A DNA stretch of 64,000 nt from an uncultured Aquimarina sp. (lineage in GTDB: Bacteria; Bacteroidota; Bacteroidia; Flavobacteriales; Flavobacteriaceae): contig NZ_CANMQT010000016.1 in assembly GCF_947500065.1 (NCBI RefSeq), positions 1 through 64,000 on the forward strand. The letters run 5' to 3'. A model generated the notes under the pieces. That model saw only the letters and a program-made list of their open reading frames with translations, was not told the origin of the DNA and made no database searches. The position numbers and the translations under genes are program-made. Every line of letters begins with the position of its first letter. Within the stretch, counting starts at the first letter, position 1. Shown here piece after piece: positions 15,179-24,112 of the stretch.

Positions 15179-16102
15179 ATGCGAGCATTAGTAATATCAG
15201 GAGGAGGAAGTAAAGGAGCGTATGCAGGTGGCGTAGCTCAATATTTGATGCAGGAAGAAGGAAGGGAGTATGATCTTTTTCTCGGAACATCTACAGGTAG
15301 TTTGTTGATACCTCAGTTGGCTTTGGGCAATGTAGAGAAGGTATATGATATTTATACAAACGTTAATCAGAATACCATCTTTAGTGTTAATCCTTTTAGA
15401 ACCAGAAAAAAAGGAAACCGTGAGTTCGTATCGATCAATTTTTTTAATACGGTAATGCAATTTCTGAAGCGCAAAAGAACCTTTGGAGAAAGTAAGAACC
15501 TACGGAAAAATATTCGTAGAAATTTTTCTGAAATAGAATTCGAGCTGGCCAAGAAGAAAGTTAAAGATGTAGTAGTAACGGTTTCTAACCTAACCAAAAA
15601 TACTACAGAATATAAATCCATTAATGATTTCTCCTATGAGGATTTTTGTGATTGGATCTGGATTTCCTGTAATTATGTTCCTTTTATGAGTTTAGTGACT
15701 AAAAATGATTGTGAATATGCCGACGGCGGTTTTGGATGTATGGTGCCTATTCGAGAAGCGATCCGAAGAGGAGCTACCGAAGTAGATGCCGTTATTTTAG
15801 AATCCGAAAATATGGAGCATAATAAGGTCTTAGGTAAGAATCCATTTTCTTTAATGGTCAATCTCTTTAGTTATATGTTTGATCAGGTAGAAGGCCATGA
15901 TACAGTGGTAGGTAAATTAGCGGCTAAGAATAAAGATGTGGTGCTCAATTTATATTATACACCTTCTAAATTGACAGAAAACTCCTTGGTTTTTAATAAA
16001 AAATTGATGCGTAGCTGGTGGCAACAAGGTTTCGATTATGCTGCTGACAAGGCAAAACAAGCAGAAGATAATAAGTTGAAGGATATTAATATGGCCGGAT
16101 AA
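15179..16102 (+). CDS. patatin-like phospholipase (second of tandem pair)
   Basis: Paralogue of the preceding gene, 307 aa, with SGGGSKGAYAGG, GTSTG and YADGGFG at matching positions. The two share long stretches such as EDF.DWIWISCNY.PFMSLV. The C-terminus carries an extra charged tail (DKAKQAEDNKLKDIN). Both catalytic elements are intact, so neither copy looks like a pseudogene. Only 3 bp separate it from the upstream copy. Confidence 0.93.
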   Translation: MRALVISGGGSKGAYAGGVAQYLMQEEGREYDLFLGTSTGSLLIPQLALGNVEKVYDIYTNVNQNTIFSVNPFRTRKKGNREFVSINFFNTVMQFLKRKRTFGESKNLRKNIRRNFSEIEFELAKKKVKDVVVTVSNLTKNTTEYKSINDFSYEDFCDWIWISCNYVPFMSLVTKNDCEYADGGFGCMVPIREAIRRGATEVDAVILESENMEHNKVLGKNPFSLMVNLFSYMFDQVEGHDTVVGKLAAKNKDVVLNLYYTPSKLTENSLVFNKKLMRSWWQQGFDYAADKAKQAEDNKLKDINMAG

Positions 16103-16139
16103 TCTCTGTTTTGATAAGATAGGTTCGGATAACTCTATA

Positions 16140-16754
16140 ATGAAAAATATAGCTTTTTATAACGAAGAATTTGAAATCCATGGAATTTCCATTCCAAAAT
16201 TTGAATTAAAAGAAGGTGAGCTAGTTAGAATTTATAGTTCTAGAATTTACCCTGAAAATGTGCCAGTAAATTTTGATTTGACCCTTGAATTGATTCGTCG
16301 ATTTCAAAATAAAAAAACTGATTTTCCTTGGGCTAGAAACTACAACCAGAATTCGATTATTGAATATATAAAGCCATTAACAATAAAAACTTATTTAATT
16401 AATAAAATGCATATTAATATTCAAAGTGCAGTCAGGATAGTTGATGAAATAGGTATTACATTGCATGAAAAATTTGAATATTTAGGTTTTACAAAGAAAA
16501 AGGCATTAATCATTAAAGCTAATTTTGAAAAGAACAAGTGTATCCTTTTCGATTACTATGGTGTGGATGCGATGGGGATTGATTTTTTAGAAAAAATCAT
16601 TAATGTAGAAATTGAAAGAGGAAAGTCTGCCATTGCATTTGATAATTTATATTATGCGCACCAAACTGAACCTTACTCAAATATTACACCTATAAGAATA
16701 GCTTCAGGATTTAACCCATATCTAATTAAAACTAATCCGCCATTGCATTTTTAA
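16140..16754 (+). CDS. hypothetical protein, faintly ABC-ATPase-like without Walker A
   Basis: I do not recognise this 204-aa protein. It has no signal peptide. The order 'FELKEGELVRIYSSRIYP' near residue 20 and 'CILFDYYGVDAMGIDFLEKIINVEIERGKSAIAFDN' near residue 145 recalls the frame of an ABC ATPase (kGE.v.i... and the Walker B/D-loop/H-loop region). There is no GxxGxGKS, no LSGGQ and no catalytic Glu, so it cannot be an active ATPase of that type. The resemblance may be chance. It follows the second patatin gene by 37 bp. Confidence 0.65.
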   Translation: MKNIAFYNEEFEIHGISIPKFELKEGELVRIYSSRIYPENVPVNFDLTLELIRRFQNKKTDFPWARNYNQNSIIEYIKPLTIKTYLINKMHINIQSAVRIVDEIGITLHEKFEYLGFTKKKALIIKANFEKNKCILFDYYGVDAMGIDFLEKIINVEIERGKSAIAFDNLYYAHQTEPYSNITPIRIASGFNPYLIKTNPPLHF

Positions 16755-16756
16755 TG

Positions 16757-16875
16757 GCGTCCTGGCGGGCTATCCACTATATCTTTTTTATAAGTACCCT
16801 TCGATAATCTCAGTGCACTCATAAAATAAGATTAGACCTGTCCTGAGCCTGTCGAAGGGTTCCTATCCCTGACGC
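16757..16875 (+). repeat. dispersed ~120-bp repeat, copy 1
   Basis: This element runs from GCGTCCTGGCGGGCTATCC to CCTATCCCTGACGC and has a close copy in the same orientation at 20602-20721. The ends are short imperfect inverted repeats (GCGTC...GACGC). The interior holds CTGTCCTGAGCCTGTCGAAGGG, a motif type widespread as a dispersed repeat. It resembles a MITE or REP-like element; no transposase is nearby. It begins 3 bp after the stop of the preceding gene. Confidence 0.75.
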
Positions 16876-16934
16876 AGCTCTTAGTTAGTGTAGCGATTTG
16901 ATAATGATGAATCAATAAATGATTTTTTTTATTT

Positions 16935-16977
16935 CTGAGTCGCCCTAAAATAATTTGATATGTTTAGGACGACTCAG
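16935..16977. other. strong hairpin of unknown function in a 452-bp gene-free stretch
   Basis: CTGAGTCG and CGACTCAG flank CCTAAA and TTTAGG to give a 14-bp stem with one mismatch. The T run lies before the hairpin on the plus strand and becomes an A run after it on the minus strand, so it does not fit an intrinsic terminator in either direction. Apart from this hairpin, the repeat at 16757-16875 and the terminator at 17164, I see nothing in 16755-17206. Confidence 0.5.
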
Positions 16978-17163
16978 CATATAATTTAACGTGAGTTAAA
17001 CGATATAATAAATTTATGTCAGTTAGAGTGTTCACCTCAGGCGGATGTATCGAAAACAAATGAATTTTCAATCAAAAACCTTTTCATCCTCAGTCTGTAA
17101 AAGGGCCGCACCCTACATAGGCGAGCAAGCTAATTTTTCTTCGATTTACTATGAAAACAATTC

Positions 17164-17202
17164 AATTTGACGGCTTTTTCTGATTCAAAAGCTGTCAATT
17201 TA
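17164..17202 (-). terminator. probable terminator of the T9SS metalloprotease
   Basis: On the minus strand TTGACAGCTTTT and AAAAGCCGTCAA pair around GAATCAGA, immediately after the stop of the 17207-20056 gene, followed by an AT-rich stretch ending in GTTTT. Position and shape fit a terminator, although the T run is poor. Confidence 0.45.
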
Positions 17203-17206
17203 AAAA

Positions 17207-20056
17207 TTAAGAAGAGGTTTTCAAGAACTTTTTAGACATTTGGTTGTTAATTACAAGAAAATATAGCCCTTCTTCGAGTGAGGTAGTGTCCAAAGCCGTG
17301 ACCAGGTTGTCATATTTTTTTATGACTTGTCCTAGCATGTTTACGATTTTGATACTATAAATATCCATCGATTCGTCTATTCCATTAATATACAAGATTT
17401 TGTTGGTTGGATTAGGATATACTGAGATAGTATTGATCGATAAAGGAGTATCAGACACAGACAATGTGGATACAGCGATACTCTCAGAAAAAGTACTACA
17501 GTTAGCTGCATTAAATACTTCCAACGTATAAGAGCCTGTTTCTTCTGCTATAAAGCTTTGATCTGTGGCATTTGTAATAGCTTCATTGTTAAGATACCAC
17601 TGGTAGGCATCGTATTCCTGATTTACCGTAATTTGACTGGTTTCTGGGTCAAAGGAAATGACTGGTTGATCAGGAGTATCAGATATTGTTACTGATATTG
17701 CTGTACGTTCTGAAGTTTCACATGCTCCTAAGGTTGTTATTTGCCAATCATACAAATAGTAATAAAACCCTTCAGGGTTACTTTCGGCGGTACTCCTTTT
17801 TATACTTACTATATCTACTATTTCATATGGATAATTGACGTCCTGGTTGTTACGGAATAAGTTCGAATTTTCAGTAAAACCTATTTCCATATTATCACCG
17901 GCAGGAATGTTTATATTAATATCAATGATGTTCTCTCCGTCTGGAATATTTATATCTTTTGATTCTAATATTTCACCAGAAGCATTTTTAAGTTGTAATG
18001 TTCTATTTCCTGAACCTTCGGCGGATACTTTGGCTTTTTTCAGAATAATAGGTTCTTTAACATCAAAAACCAGACTATACCCACCTTGATGAATATTACC
18101 TGAACTCGCACTAATTTCTTGTATTCCAACATCAGCAGAGGTAATCGGTCTTGTCGTTCCTGATACATAGTATATTTGGTTTTCGGTCAATTCTGGTGTT
18201 TCAAAAGTGCTTCCTGTAGCAATAACATTAGTACCATTCTCTTGATCATACCAAATGTATCCGTTACTTCCGGAAAGTGTTATAGATACGGATTCACCAG
18301 GACATACGACTTCATTAGTAGTATCGGGAACAGAGGCAATTTCAATGTCCAGGAAATTATCCTTAGTATTTGTGTCGTTACCAATATCATTTGTAACCGT
18401 AAGCGAAACGGTATAACTACCATTATCAGTGTAGGTATGGGTTGGGTTTTGGGAGGTAGCTGTGTTTCCATCTCCAAAATCCCATAAATAAGAAGTAACA
18501 GTGTTTATAGAAGTACTTCTAAAAGTAACCTGATTACAATCTTCGGTAGCTTCAAAATTTGCTATTGGTGGTTGGTTATTATTTCCAGGAGGGTAGGAGC
18601 CAGATATAGAATACAAACCAACAGATGAATAATCAGAATAGCCTGTTGATAGATTACCTTCTCCAACTCCATCGATTTCTATAAAATATGTGCCTCCGGC
18701 TAAAGTACTGGAGATACTCGCACTAAGATCTCGACTAGGACTGGAAATAGCAACTTCTTCTCCTGTACCTGTTAATATTTTAGCTTCAATATTTAGATTT
18801 GGATAATAGGGATCAGGTTCAAAACTAAACTCCACAGCACCTCCTGATGTAACAAAAGAAAATACATCTTTATCTTCTCTTGTGGAAATTAAACCTGTGT
18901 TTAGGGAAGCATTCACATCACCACTAGCATCTACAATCAATTCACTAGATGCTGTAAGTATATCTCCGTGATCATCTTGTTTATACCCAAACCCGTTACG
19001 ATCTCCTGATATAATCGCCATATCATCCTGATCCTGATTAGCACCGTCATATTCTCCTTTACTCCAATGACCAATAGGTTCACTAGCACTCCAACCCATA
19101 ATAGGGCTCCAATCTCCGTGTCCGGAATAATATACTGTTCCTGAAGTGGTTCCATCATGAGATAACCCTAGCGTATGTCCAACTTCATGTGAACCCGTTT
19201 CTCCAGCAGATCTGGTTCCAGAATTAAAAACCCAACACGGATCATCATTTCTGGTTGAAGAAAAAGAATTTAGATAAGCAACTCCTCCTGATCCTGGAGC
19301 AGCACTATCAGTAGATGTGAAAATAGCCATCATTCTTTTATTGATTGGAGTAGCTTCGTAGATAGATCTATTGGTGGTGATATTAATATCAAAAGGTCTG
19401 AAATCTTCAGCCATAATTCTCCAGATGTTGGTTATTTTTTCATCGTTATAGCCAGACGGTTGAGCGTTGATGGTGCCACCACCAACCCAGCTGGTTCCAC
19501 TAACTGTTTCTCCATCAAAATCTAGATATACTGTAAACTCTGATCCTGGTAAGCTTTGCAGATCAGGAGCTATTGCTGAAGCTCTGCCAGTTTTTTCTTC
19601 TTTAGAGGAGACCTTTTTAAAATCAATACACAAGACCTTGTTAATATCTTCCTCCTGTATCAGAACATCATCACTATCACCAGAATAATAACGATATGCT
19701 TTTTTCTTACCGAATAGTATAATTTTTCCCGTTACAATACCTTTATCTTTAATAATACTAAAGGTCGAACTACTATTATTGTTAATTATTCCTATTACTG
19801 AGTAGTTTTCGGTATTTCCTTTTCTGATGTTTATGATACCTTTTACATGTTCAGTATCCGATAATTTTAGTGTAACAACATTAGATTTATTAGTCATTAT
19901 ACTTTGACTAAAGTTTTCTTCACTTCCTAATTCGTAAGGTTTCTGATTTTGCGCAATACCATTATAAAAAATAAATAAAGCGAATGTCAAAATAAAATAT
20001 GGCTTGATGGCCAAACTTTTTTGTAGGTAATTTGTTGAAATTTGTAAAGGTTTCAT
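17207..20056 (-). CDS. T9SS-secreted metzincin protease with PKD domain, 949 aa
   Basis: Secreted zinc endopeptidase. A signal region (FILTFALFIFYNGIAQ) is followed by a propeptide-like part, then a metzincin domain with the exact motif HEVGHTLGLSH and Met-turn SPIMGWS (about residues 165-360). Next come a pre-peptidase-like C-terminal module (GTYFIEIDGVGEGN), a PKD domain (YLWDFGDGNTATSQNPTHTY), Ig-like segments (YYVSGTT, YQWYLNNEAI), and a type A T9SS sorting domain ending ISVYPNPTNKILYING...GLYFLVINN...KKFLK. A paralogue with the same plan lies at 31606-33981. Likely an extracellular scavenging protease. Confidence 0.93.
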   Translation of the reverse strand: MKPLQISTNYLQKSLAIKPYFILTFALFIFYNGIAQNQKPYELGSEENFSQSIMTNKSNVVTLKLSDTEHVKGIINIRKGNTENYSVIGIINNNSSSTFSIIKDKGIVTGKIILFGKKKAYRYYSGDSDDVLIQEEDINKVLCIDFKKVSSKEEKTGRASAIAPDLQSLPGSEFTVYLDFDGETVSGTSWVGGGTINAQPSGYNDEKITNIWRIMAEDFRPFDINITTNRSIYEATPINKRMMAIFTSTDSAAPGSGGVAYLNSFSSTRNDDPCWVFNSGTRSAGETGSHEVGHTLGLSHDGTTSGTVYYSGHGDWSPIMGWSASEPIGHWSKGEYDGANQDQDDMAIISGDRNGFGYKQDDHGDILTASSELIVDASGDVNASLNTGLISTREDKDVFSFVTSGGAVEFSFEPDPYYPNLNIEAKILTGTGEEVAISSPSRDLSASISSTLAGGTYFIEIDGVGEGNLSTGYSDYSSVGLYSISGSYPPGNNNQPPIANFEATEDCNQVTFRSTSINTVTSYLWDFGDGNTATSQNPTHTYTDNGSYTVSLTVTNDIGNDTNTKDNFLDIEIASVPDTTNEVVCPGESVSITLSGSNGYIWYDQENGTNVIATGSTFETPELTENQIYYVSGTTRPITSADVGIQEISASSGNIHQGGYSLVFDVKEPIILKKAKVSAEGSGNRTLQLKNASGEILESKDINIPDGENIIDININIPAGDNMEIGFTENSNLFRNNQDVNYPYEIVDIVSIKRSTAESNPEGFYYYLYDWQITTLGACETSERTAISVTISDTPDQPVISFDPETSQITVNQEYDAYQWYLNNEAITNATDQSFIAEETGSYTLEVFNAANCSTFSESIAVSTLSVSDTPLSINTISVYPNPTNKILYINGIDESMDIYSIKIVNMLGQVIKKYDNLVTALDTTSLEEGLYFLVINNQMSKKFLKTSS

Positions 20057-20130
20057 GAGTTTGTTTGTGTGTGTGTAGGTTTACTTAAAAAATTAAATGC
20101 ATAATTTGAATTATTAGGGTATATCAACTC

Positions 20131-20148
20131 ATGGACATTCATGTCCAT
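20131..20148. promoter_or_regulatory. dyad upstream of the metalloprotease, candidate operator
   Basis: ATGGACAT-TC-ATGTCCAT is a perfect 8+8 dyad 75 bp before the start codon of the 17207-20056 gene, a suitable place for a regulator. No other copy was noticed in the window. Between 20149 and 20601 I see no gene and nothing else I can name. Confidence 0.4.
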
Positions 20149-20601
20149 AATAGATACACCTTACTTGCTAAAGAAACGGGAGGAAAGATATCACCAATTC
20201 CAATCCAAAGATTGAAATTTAAAATAGACGGTTCTGGAGCGCATCTATTTGTGGCATTGTTTCATTGCATGTTAGGTGGATCAAACTTGTTTAATTCAAG
20301 TTAGTATCCAAGAAGAATAACACAGAATATTCTAATTTATTATCAATTATAAGGAAGCTTATAGACTTTAAGTCATTATTTGTCAGGGTAGAAGATAGCT
20401 TGAAAACAAGGTTTTAAATAATAAAATCAATATTTACAAGGGTTTAAAGGTGTTTTTTGATTGAATTCCTGTACAATGTGATTATATCTACGTAAGAGTA
20501 TATTCACAAAGAAAATTAGTTTTTTAGATGAACTGTATCACAATTTAGAATTAATAAACTGTTTATAATGAGTGTTATAAACAATGTGGATGATTTTAAT
20601 A

Positions 20602-20721
20602 GCGTCCTGGTGGGCTATCCACTATATCTTTTTTATAAGTACCCTTGGAGAGCCTCAGGGTACTTCATAAAATAAGATTAGACCTGTCCAGAGTCTGTCG
20701 AAGGGTTTCTATCCCTGACGC
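20602..20721 (+). repeat. dispersed ~120-bp repeat, copy 2
   Basis: Close copy of 16757-16875 in the same orientation (GCGTCCTGGTGGGCTATCC ... CTATCCCTGACGC). Here the internal hairpin is perfect, AAGTACCCT paired with AGGGTACTT, whereas it has decayed in copy 1. The two copies bracket the metalloprotease gene. Together with the dyad at 20131 this is all I can identify in the 795-bp gap 20057-20851. Confidence 0.75.
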
Positions 20722-20851
20722 AAAATCGATACTATAGGTAGCTAATGTAAACCTAAGATTGTTATGTGTTATACATCGTGTTAGCCTAAGTATTAATAGG
20801 AGTTAGGCGAAATTAGTTTCTTTAATCCCCTTCGGATTAATGTATAGGTTA

Positions 20852-22240
20852 TTACTTTTTCTGCATTGCTTTTTTCAGGTTATCTTGATACACAGAAAGA
20901 TCTGGTGAGTTATCCGCAGTTGCAAGTTTTACTGCTTTTTTATAATTTCTTATAGACTCTTCATAGTTGCCAAGCATCATTAATCCTTCAGCATAACTAT
21001 CAAATCCATTCGCTGATTCAGGATGTAAAACTGTGTTTGCTTTGAATATACATACTGCAATTTTCGTCTTTTTATGTTCCATCATATATTGATATCCTAG
21101 TGCATTAATTTCCCATTCCTGTATAAGCCCCTTTTCGTTACAATCTTTTAGGGTGGCTAAGATATTTTTCTCAGAATTTGTTTCATCATAGGTTTCCAGT
21201 TTTGACAGAAGATTAGTGAAAGTATTGGTGTATAATTCTTTTAATTTTTTCCTGTGTTGATCAGCTGCTTTTTTAGCCAATTCATGCGCTTTACGATACG
21301 ACTCGTCATTCGTTACTTTGATTTCAGGAACTACACCTACGCCTTCCCAATTTGTTTTTGTGATCGGATTAATAGCTTTTCCGGTTGGGATAAAAACACT
21401 TAAGAATTCATTAATTGGACTAGTGCCACCTGGATTCGCTCCTCCTCCTGTAGTTTGCCCTACTAAGGTTGCACGTTTTTGTGTTTGCATATTATATGAA
21501 AATTCTTCAGCACCAGAAAATGTTTTTTCACTTGTTATAACAAATAAAGGAACGTCGATCATTTTTATTCCATCTACTTTATCCAGTGTATAAAAATCAA
21601 TTGTTCTATCACCTTCTCTAAAGTATAGACTGTTTAAGTGAATACCACCTTTAAAAAAATAACTACATAAATATTGAACCATTTCCGGATCTCCACCACC
21701 ATTTTTACTTAGATCTATTATAACTGCATCTGTATTTGCGATAAGTTTCATGTATGCATCTGCAATTGACTTCCCCTCTTTAAAGTAGGTAAATCCTCTT
21801 AAATCTAGATAGCCAACATTTCCTTCTAGTACCTTTATAGTATTAAAACCAGCATTGTATTCTTTTTTTCTTTTGAGATTATAAATTTTCTCTTCAATGA
21901 GTCGTTCTGGTGTCATAGAAGGAGCCTCATACGGAGGTTGGTTCATTATCCTCATATGCTTGTCATTATTGATCGATTGTACAGATTCAGTAAGTGCCGT
22001 AGCAAAACTTTCATTCGTTGTAAACTGATCAAAATGCCCTTTCTTAAACTGTTTCTTTAAATGTTCTTCAGTATCTTTTGCAATATCAGGAAAGACGTAC
22101 CTGTTATTCATCAATTCTGACAAAGTGTTAATTACCTCTTCTTTATATTTCTTACTTAATTCAATATCCTGTGAATAGATAGCAGTATAACATAGAGATA
22201 GCGTGAAAAGAAGAAAAAGATATTTACGAATTACCATCAT
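20852..22240 (-). CDS. secreted S41-family peptidase with TPR-like tail
   Basis: Serine peptidase of the S41 (C-terminal processing / tail-specific) family, 462 aa. Signal peptide MMVIRKYLFLLFTLSLCYTAIYS (ATG ATG start, either possible), an N-terminal helical domain, then the core: VGYLDLRGFTYF, AVIIDLSKNGGG, and the nucleophile Ser in SEKTFSGAEEFSYNMQ, followed by VGQTTGGGANPGG. The last 100 residues (NYEESIRNYKKAVKLA) look like one TPR pair. No PDZ domain is obvious, as in the shorter IRBP-like members. Periplasmic or surface. Stands alone, 88 bp from the AraC gene. Confidence 0.92.
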   Translation of the reverse strand: MMVIRKYLFLLFTLSLCYTAIYSQDIELSKKYKEEVINTLSELMNNRYVFPDIAKDTEEHLKKQFKKGHFDQFTTNESFATALTESVQSINNDKHMRIMNQPPYEAPSMTPERLIEEKIYNLKRKKEYNAGFNTIKVLEGNVGYLDLRGFTYFKEGKSIADAYMKLIANTDAVIIDLSKNGGGDPEMVQYLCSYFFKGGIHLNSLYFREGDRTIDFYTLDKVDGIKMIDVPLFVITSEKTFSGAEEFSYNMQTQKRATLVGQTTGGGANPGGTSPINEFLSVFIPTGKAINPITKTNWEGVGVVPEIKVTNDESYRKAHELAKKAADQHRKKLKELYTNTFTNLLSKLETYDETNSEKNILATLKDCNEKGLIQEWEINALGYQYMMEHKKTKIAVCIFKANTVLHPESANGFDSYAEGLMMLGNYEESIRNYKKAVKLATADNSPDLSVYQDNLKKAMQKK

Positions 22241-22327
22241 TATTTTAGGTTTTTAAAGCTAATTTAAAATATTGAACTTTCATAAAATTGTAAAAAAGTA
22301 AACGGTAAAGAAATAGTTCCAAATGTA

Positions 22328-23194
22328 CTATGATACGATAGGATCATATTGATTGGTGAATCGTTTAGAAATGTTAAGATTTGTAATTTCGATCAGGCTT
22401 GATTTTTGAGCAAAAAACTTAAAAGGAGTTATTTTAAAAATTGAATTGAAATCTTTAATGAAATGTGCTTGATCATAAAACCCTGCCTCTAAACCAATAG
22501 AAGTGAGACTCATATCAGGAAATTCTTCCTTAAGTTGAAGGATTCTATTCATCCGCCATATTTGCGAAACCTTTTTGGGAGAAAGTCCTACTTTATTTAT
22601 GAAATGTTTATGTAATGTAACTTTACTTACATTAAACTCTTCGAACAACTCGCGTATCCTGATGCTTCCATGTCTAAGCATAATGAAGTTTAACTGAGCT
22701 CTTAAGTTTTCGTCAACAGACATCGCTTTTGACAATAAGATATTTGTAAATTCATTAATAAGTTGTTCTTGTATGATGGCTTTACTTTCCATAGAAATTC
22801 TCTGGATAAGTAAATGTGTTATTTTATCAAGAGAGAAAACCTTTTCAAGGGCTACAATACTGTCATTAAAATCTATTAGTGGATTTTTAATGAGATTGGC
22901 AAATGCAAAAGGCTTAAAACGTACACCTGTAATATTAACGGCACTTTTCGATTTAAAACTTAATGAAGTGTTTGTTTGCCCTATAAAGTAAGCTCCTCGT
23001 TGTAGACGCATCCATTTGGTCTGCGAGTTGCTCCTTACAATACTTGGAGAATCAATAAAGATAATATTAAATGTACAGGTGGGTAGAAACATTTCTAAAG
23101 GATCTTTGGCCAATCGCTCATCCGAAAAGATATGCCAATAGCTTTCCACATGATGCGAAAATAAATGATCCGGTAATGTTTCTTTGTATATCAT
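22328..23194 (-). CDS. AraC-type transcriptional regulator
   Basis: DNA-binding regulator, about 288 aa from MIYKETLPDHLFSHHVESYWHIF (23194). The N-terminal sensor part (LEMFLPTCTFNIIFI, later ITGVRFKPFAFANLI) matches the layout of Bacteroidota AraC proteins with a DUF6597-type domain. The C-terminal 100 residues contain two helix-turn-helix motifs (FNVSKVTLHKHFINKVGLSPKKV and LEAGFYDQAHFIKDFNSIFKITPFKF). It is divergent from nothing; the S41 peptidase follows in the same direction and may be its target. Marks the left limit of the second cassette array. Confidence 0.9.
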   Translation of the reverse strand: MIYKETLPDHLFSHHVESYWHIFSDERLAKDPLEMFLPTCTFNIIFIDSPSIVRSNSQTKWMRLQRGAYFIGQTNTSLSFKSKSAVNITGVRFKPFAFANLIKNPLIDFNDSIVALEKVFSLDKITHLLIQRISMESKAIIQEQLINEFTNILLSKAMSVDENLRAQLNFIMLRHGSIRIRELFEEFNVSKVTLHKHFINKVGLSPKKVSQIWRMNRILQLKEEFPDMSLTSIGLEAGFYDQAHFIKDFNSIFKITPFKFFAQKSSLIEITNLNISKRFTNQYDPIVS

Positions 23195-23271
23195 TTTATA
23201 TATAACGATCTGGTATATGAAAAGTGGCAAAATAAACTATACCTGAACCAATTAATTAATACACGCTGCTT

Positions 23272-23874
23272 TTATATTTCTTTTTCAAGTACCGGTATTA
23301 TTTTCTCTTTTATCATATTTGTTGCCTGTTCACCTATTGCTCCACCAGAAAAAGATTTTATAATAACCCCATTTTTATTTACTATATATGTTGTAGGGTA
23401 TCCAAATTGAATTTTGAATTTTTTCTCGATAATTCCATCTTCATTCGCAATATGAGAAAAATCCCATGGATGTTTCTTTAGAAATTTTTCTATTTCTGTT
23501 TTTTTATTCCTTCCTACTGAAATAAAGTTAACTTTTTCTGTTCCATATTTTTTTACAATTTCATTAAAGCCAGGTATTTCCGCTACACAAGGACGGCAAG
23601 TGGTAAACCAAAAATTTATAACGCAAACTTTTCCTTTTAGCATTTGGTCGTCTATTATTTTCCCATCTATTGTTTGCGTTTTAAAATTAGGTAATCTACT
23701 ACCGATCAAACAATTCGTAGTAGCAAAAAAATCCTTAGGGTTATCCTTTTTAACCTTAATACAATTTTGAATTCCTATTTCATATGAATTGCCTAATTCT
23801 TCATTTTTATTTTCTCTTTTTTTGCAACCTATAAGTGCAAAAAACACTGTAATTGTTAAAACGAAACTTTTCAT
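23272..23874 (-). CDS. TlpA-like thioredoxin-fold lipoprotein
   Basis: Envelope thiol-disulfide oxidoreductase or thiol-peroxidase-like protein, 200 aa. The lipobox FALIGCKK gives a lipid-anchored protein; a short linker precedes an AhpC-TSA/TlpA fold (LPNFKTQTIDGKII, VCVINFWFTTCRPC with active site CRPC, then FGYPTTYIVNKNGVIIKSFSGG with the cis-Pro). The upstream border is the decayed attC-like core at 23898; no attC-like site is visible downstream, so it is either the last cassette with its site lost or a chromosomal gene at the array edge. Confidence 0.92.
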   Translation of the reverse strand: MKSFVLTITVFFALIGCKKRENKNEELGNSYEIGIQNCIKVKKDNPKDFFATTNCLIGSRLPNFKTQTIDGKIIDDQMLKGKVCVINFWFTTCRPCVAEIPGFNEIVKKYGTEKVNFISVGRNKKTEIEKFLKKHPWDFSHIANEDGIIEKKFKIQFGYPTTYIVNKNGVIIKSFSGGAIGEQATNMIKEKIIPVLEKEI

Positions 23875-23894
23875 TTAATTATTTTTTTGATGAC

Positions 23895-24096
23895 TTACAA
23901 TGATTAATATATGTGTCGTAGCTGAGTAAAATGTTACCTAGCTTTTCGATTTATCCCTGCCTACCTGTCGGATGGCAGGCAGGTGCGCATTTTTATTTCT
24001 TGTTCAATTTATAAAAATCCAGCGCCAATGCAAAAAGGAAATGACCTTTCGATCTAGCACTAAACTTTACTCTGGTTTCATATATAATGTTAGGCA
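23895..24096 (-). other. attC-like site 10, chimeric and with a decayed core
   Basis: The left end (AATATATGTGTCGTAGC) belongs to family B while the right end (TTTCATATATAATGTTAGGC) and the middle (GCGCATTTTTATTTCTTG, CCTTTCGATCTAGCACTAAA) belong to family C. The left triplet is AAT where other sites have AAC. A GC hairpin CCTGCCTACC...GGCAGGCAGG is inserted near the left third. On the minus strand the left core GCCTAAC matches RYYYAAC exactly. Confidence 0.68.
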
Positions 24097-24112
24097 TTCG
24101 TTTTTCTACTCA

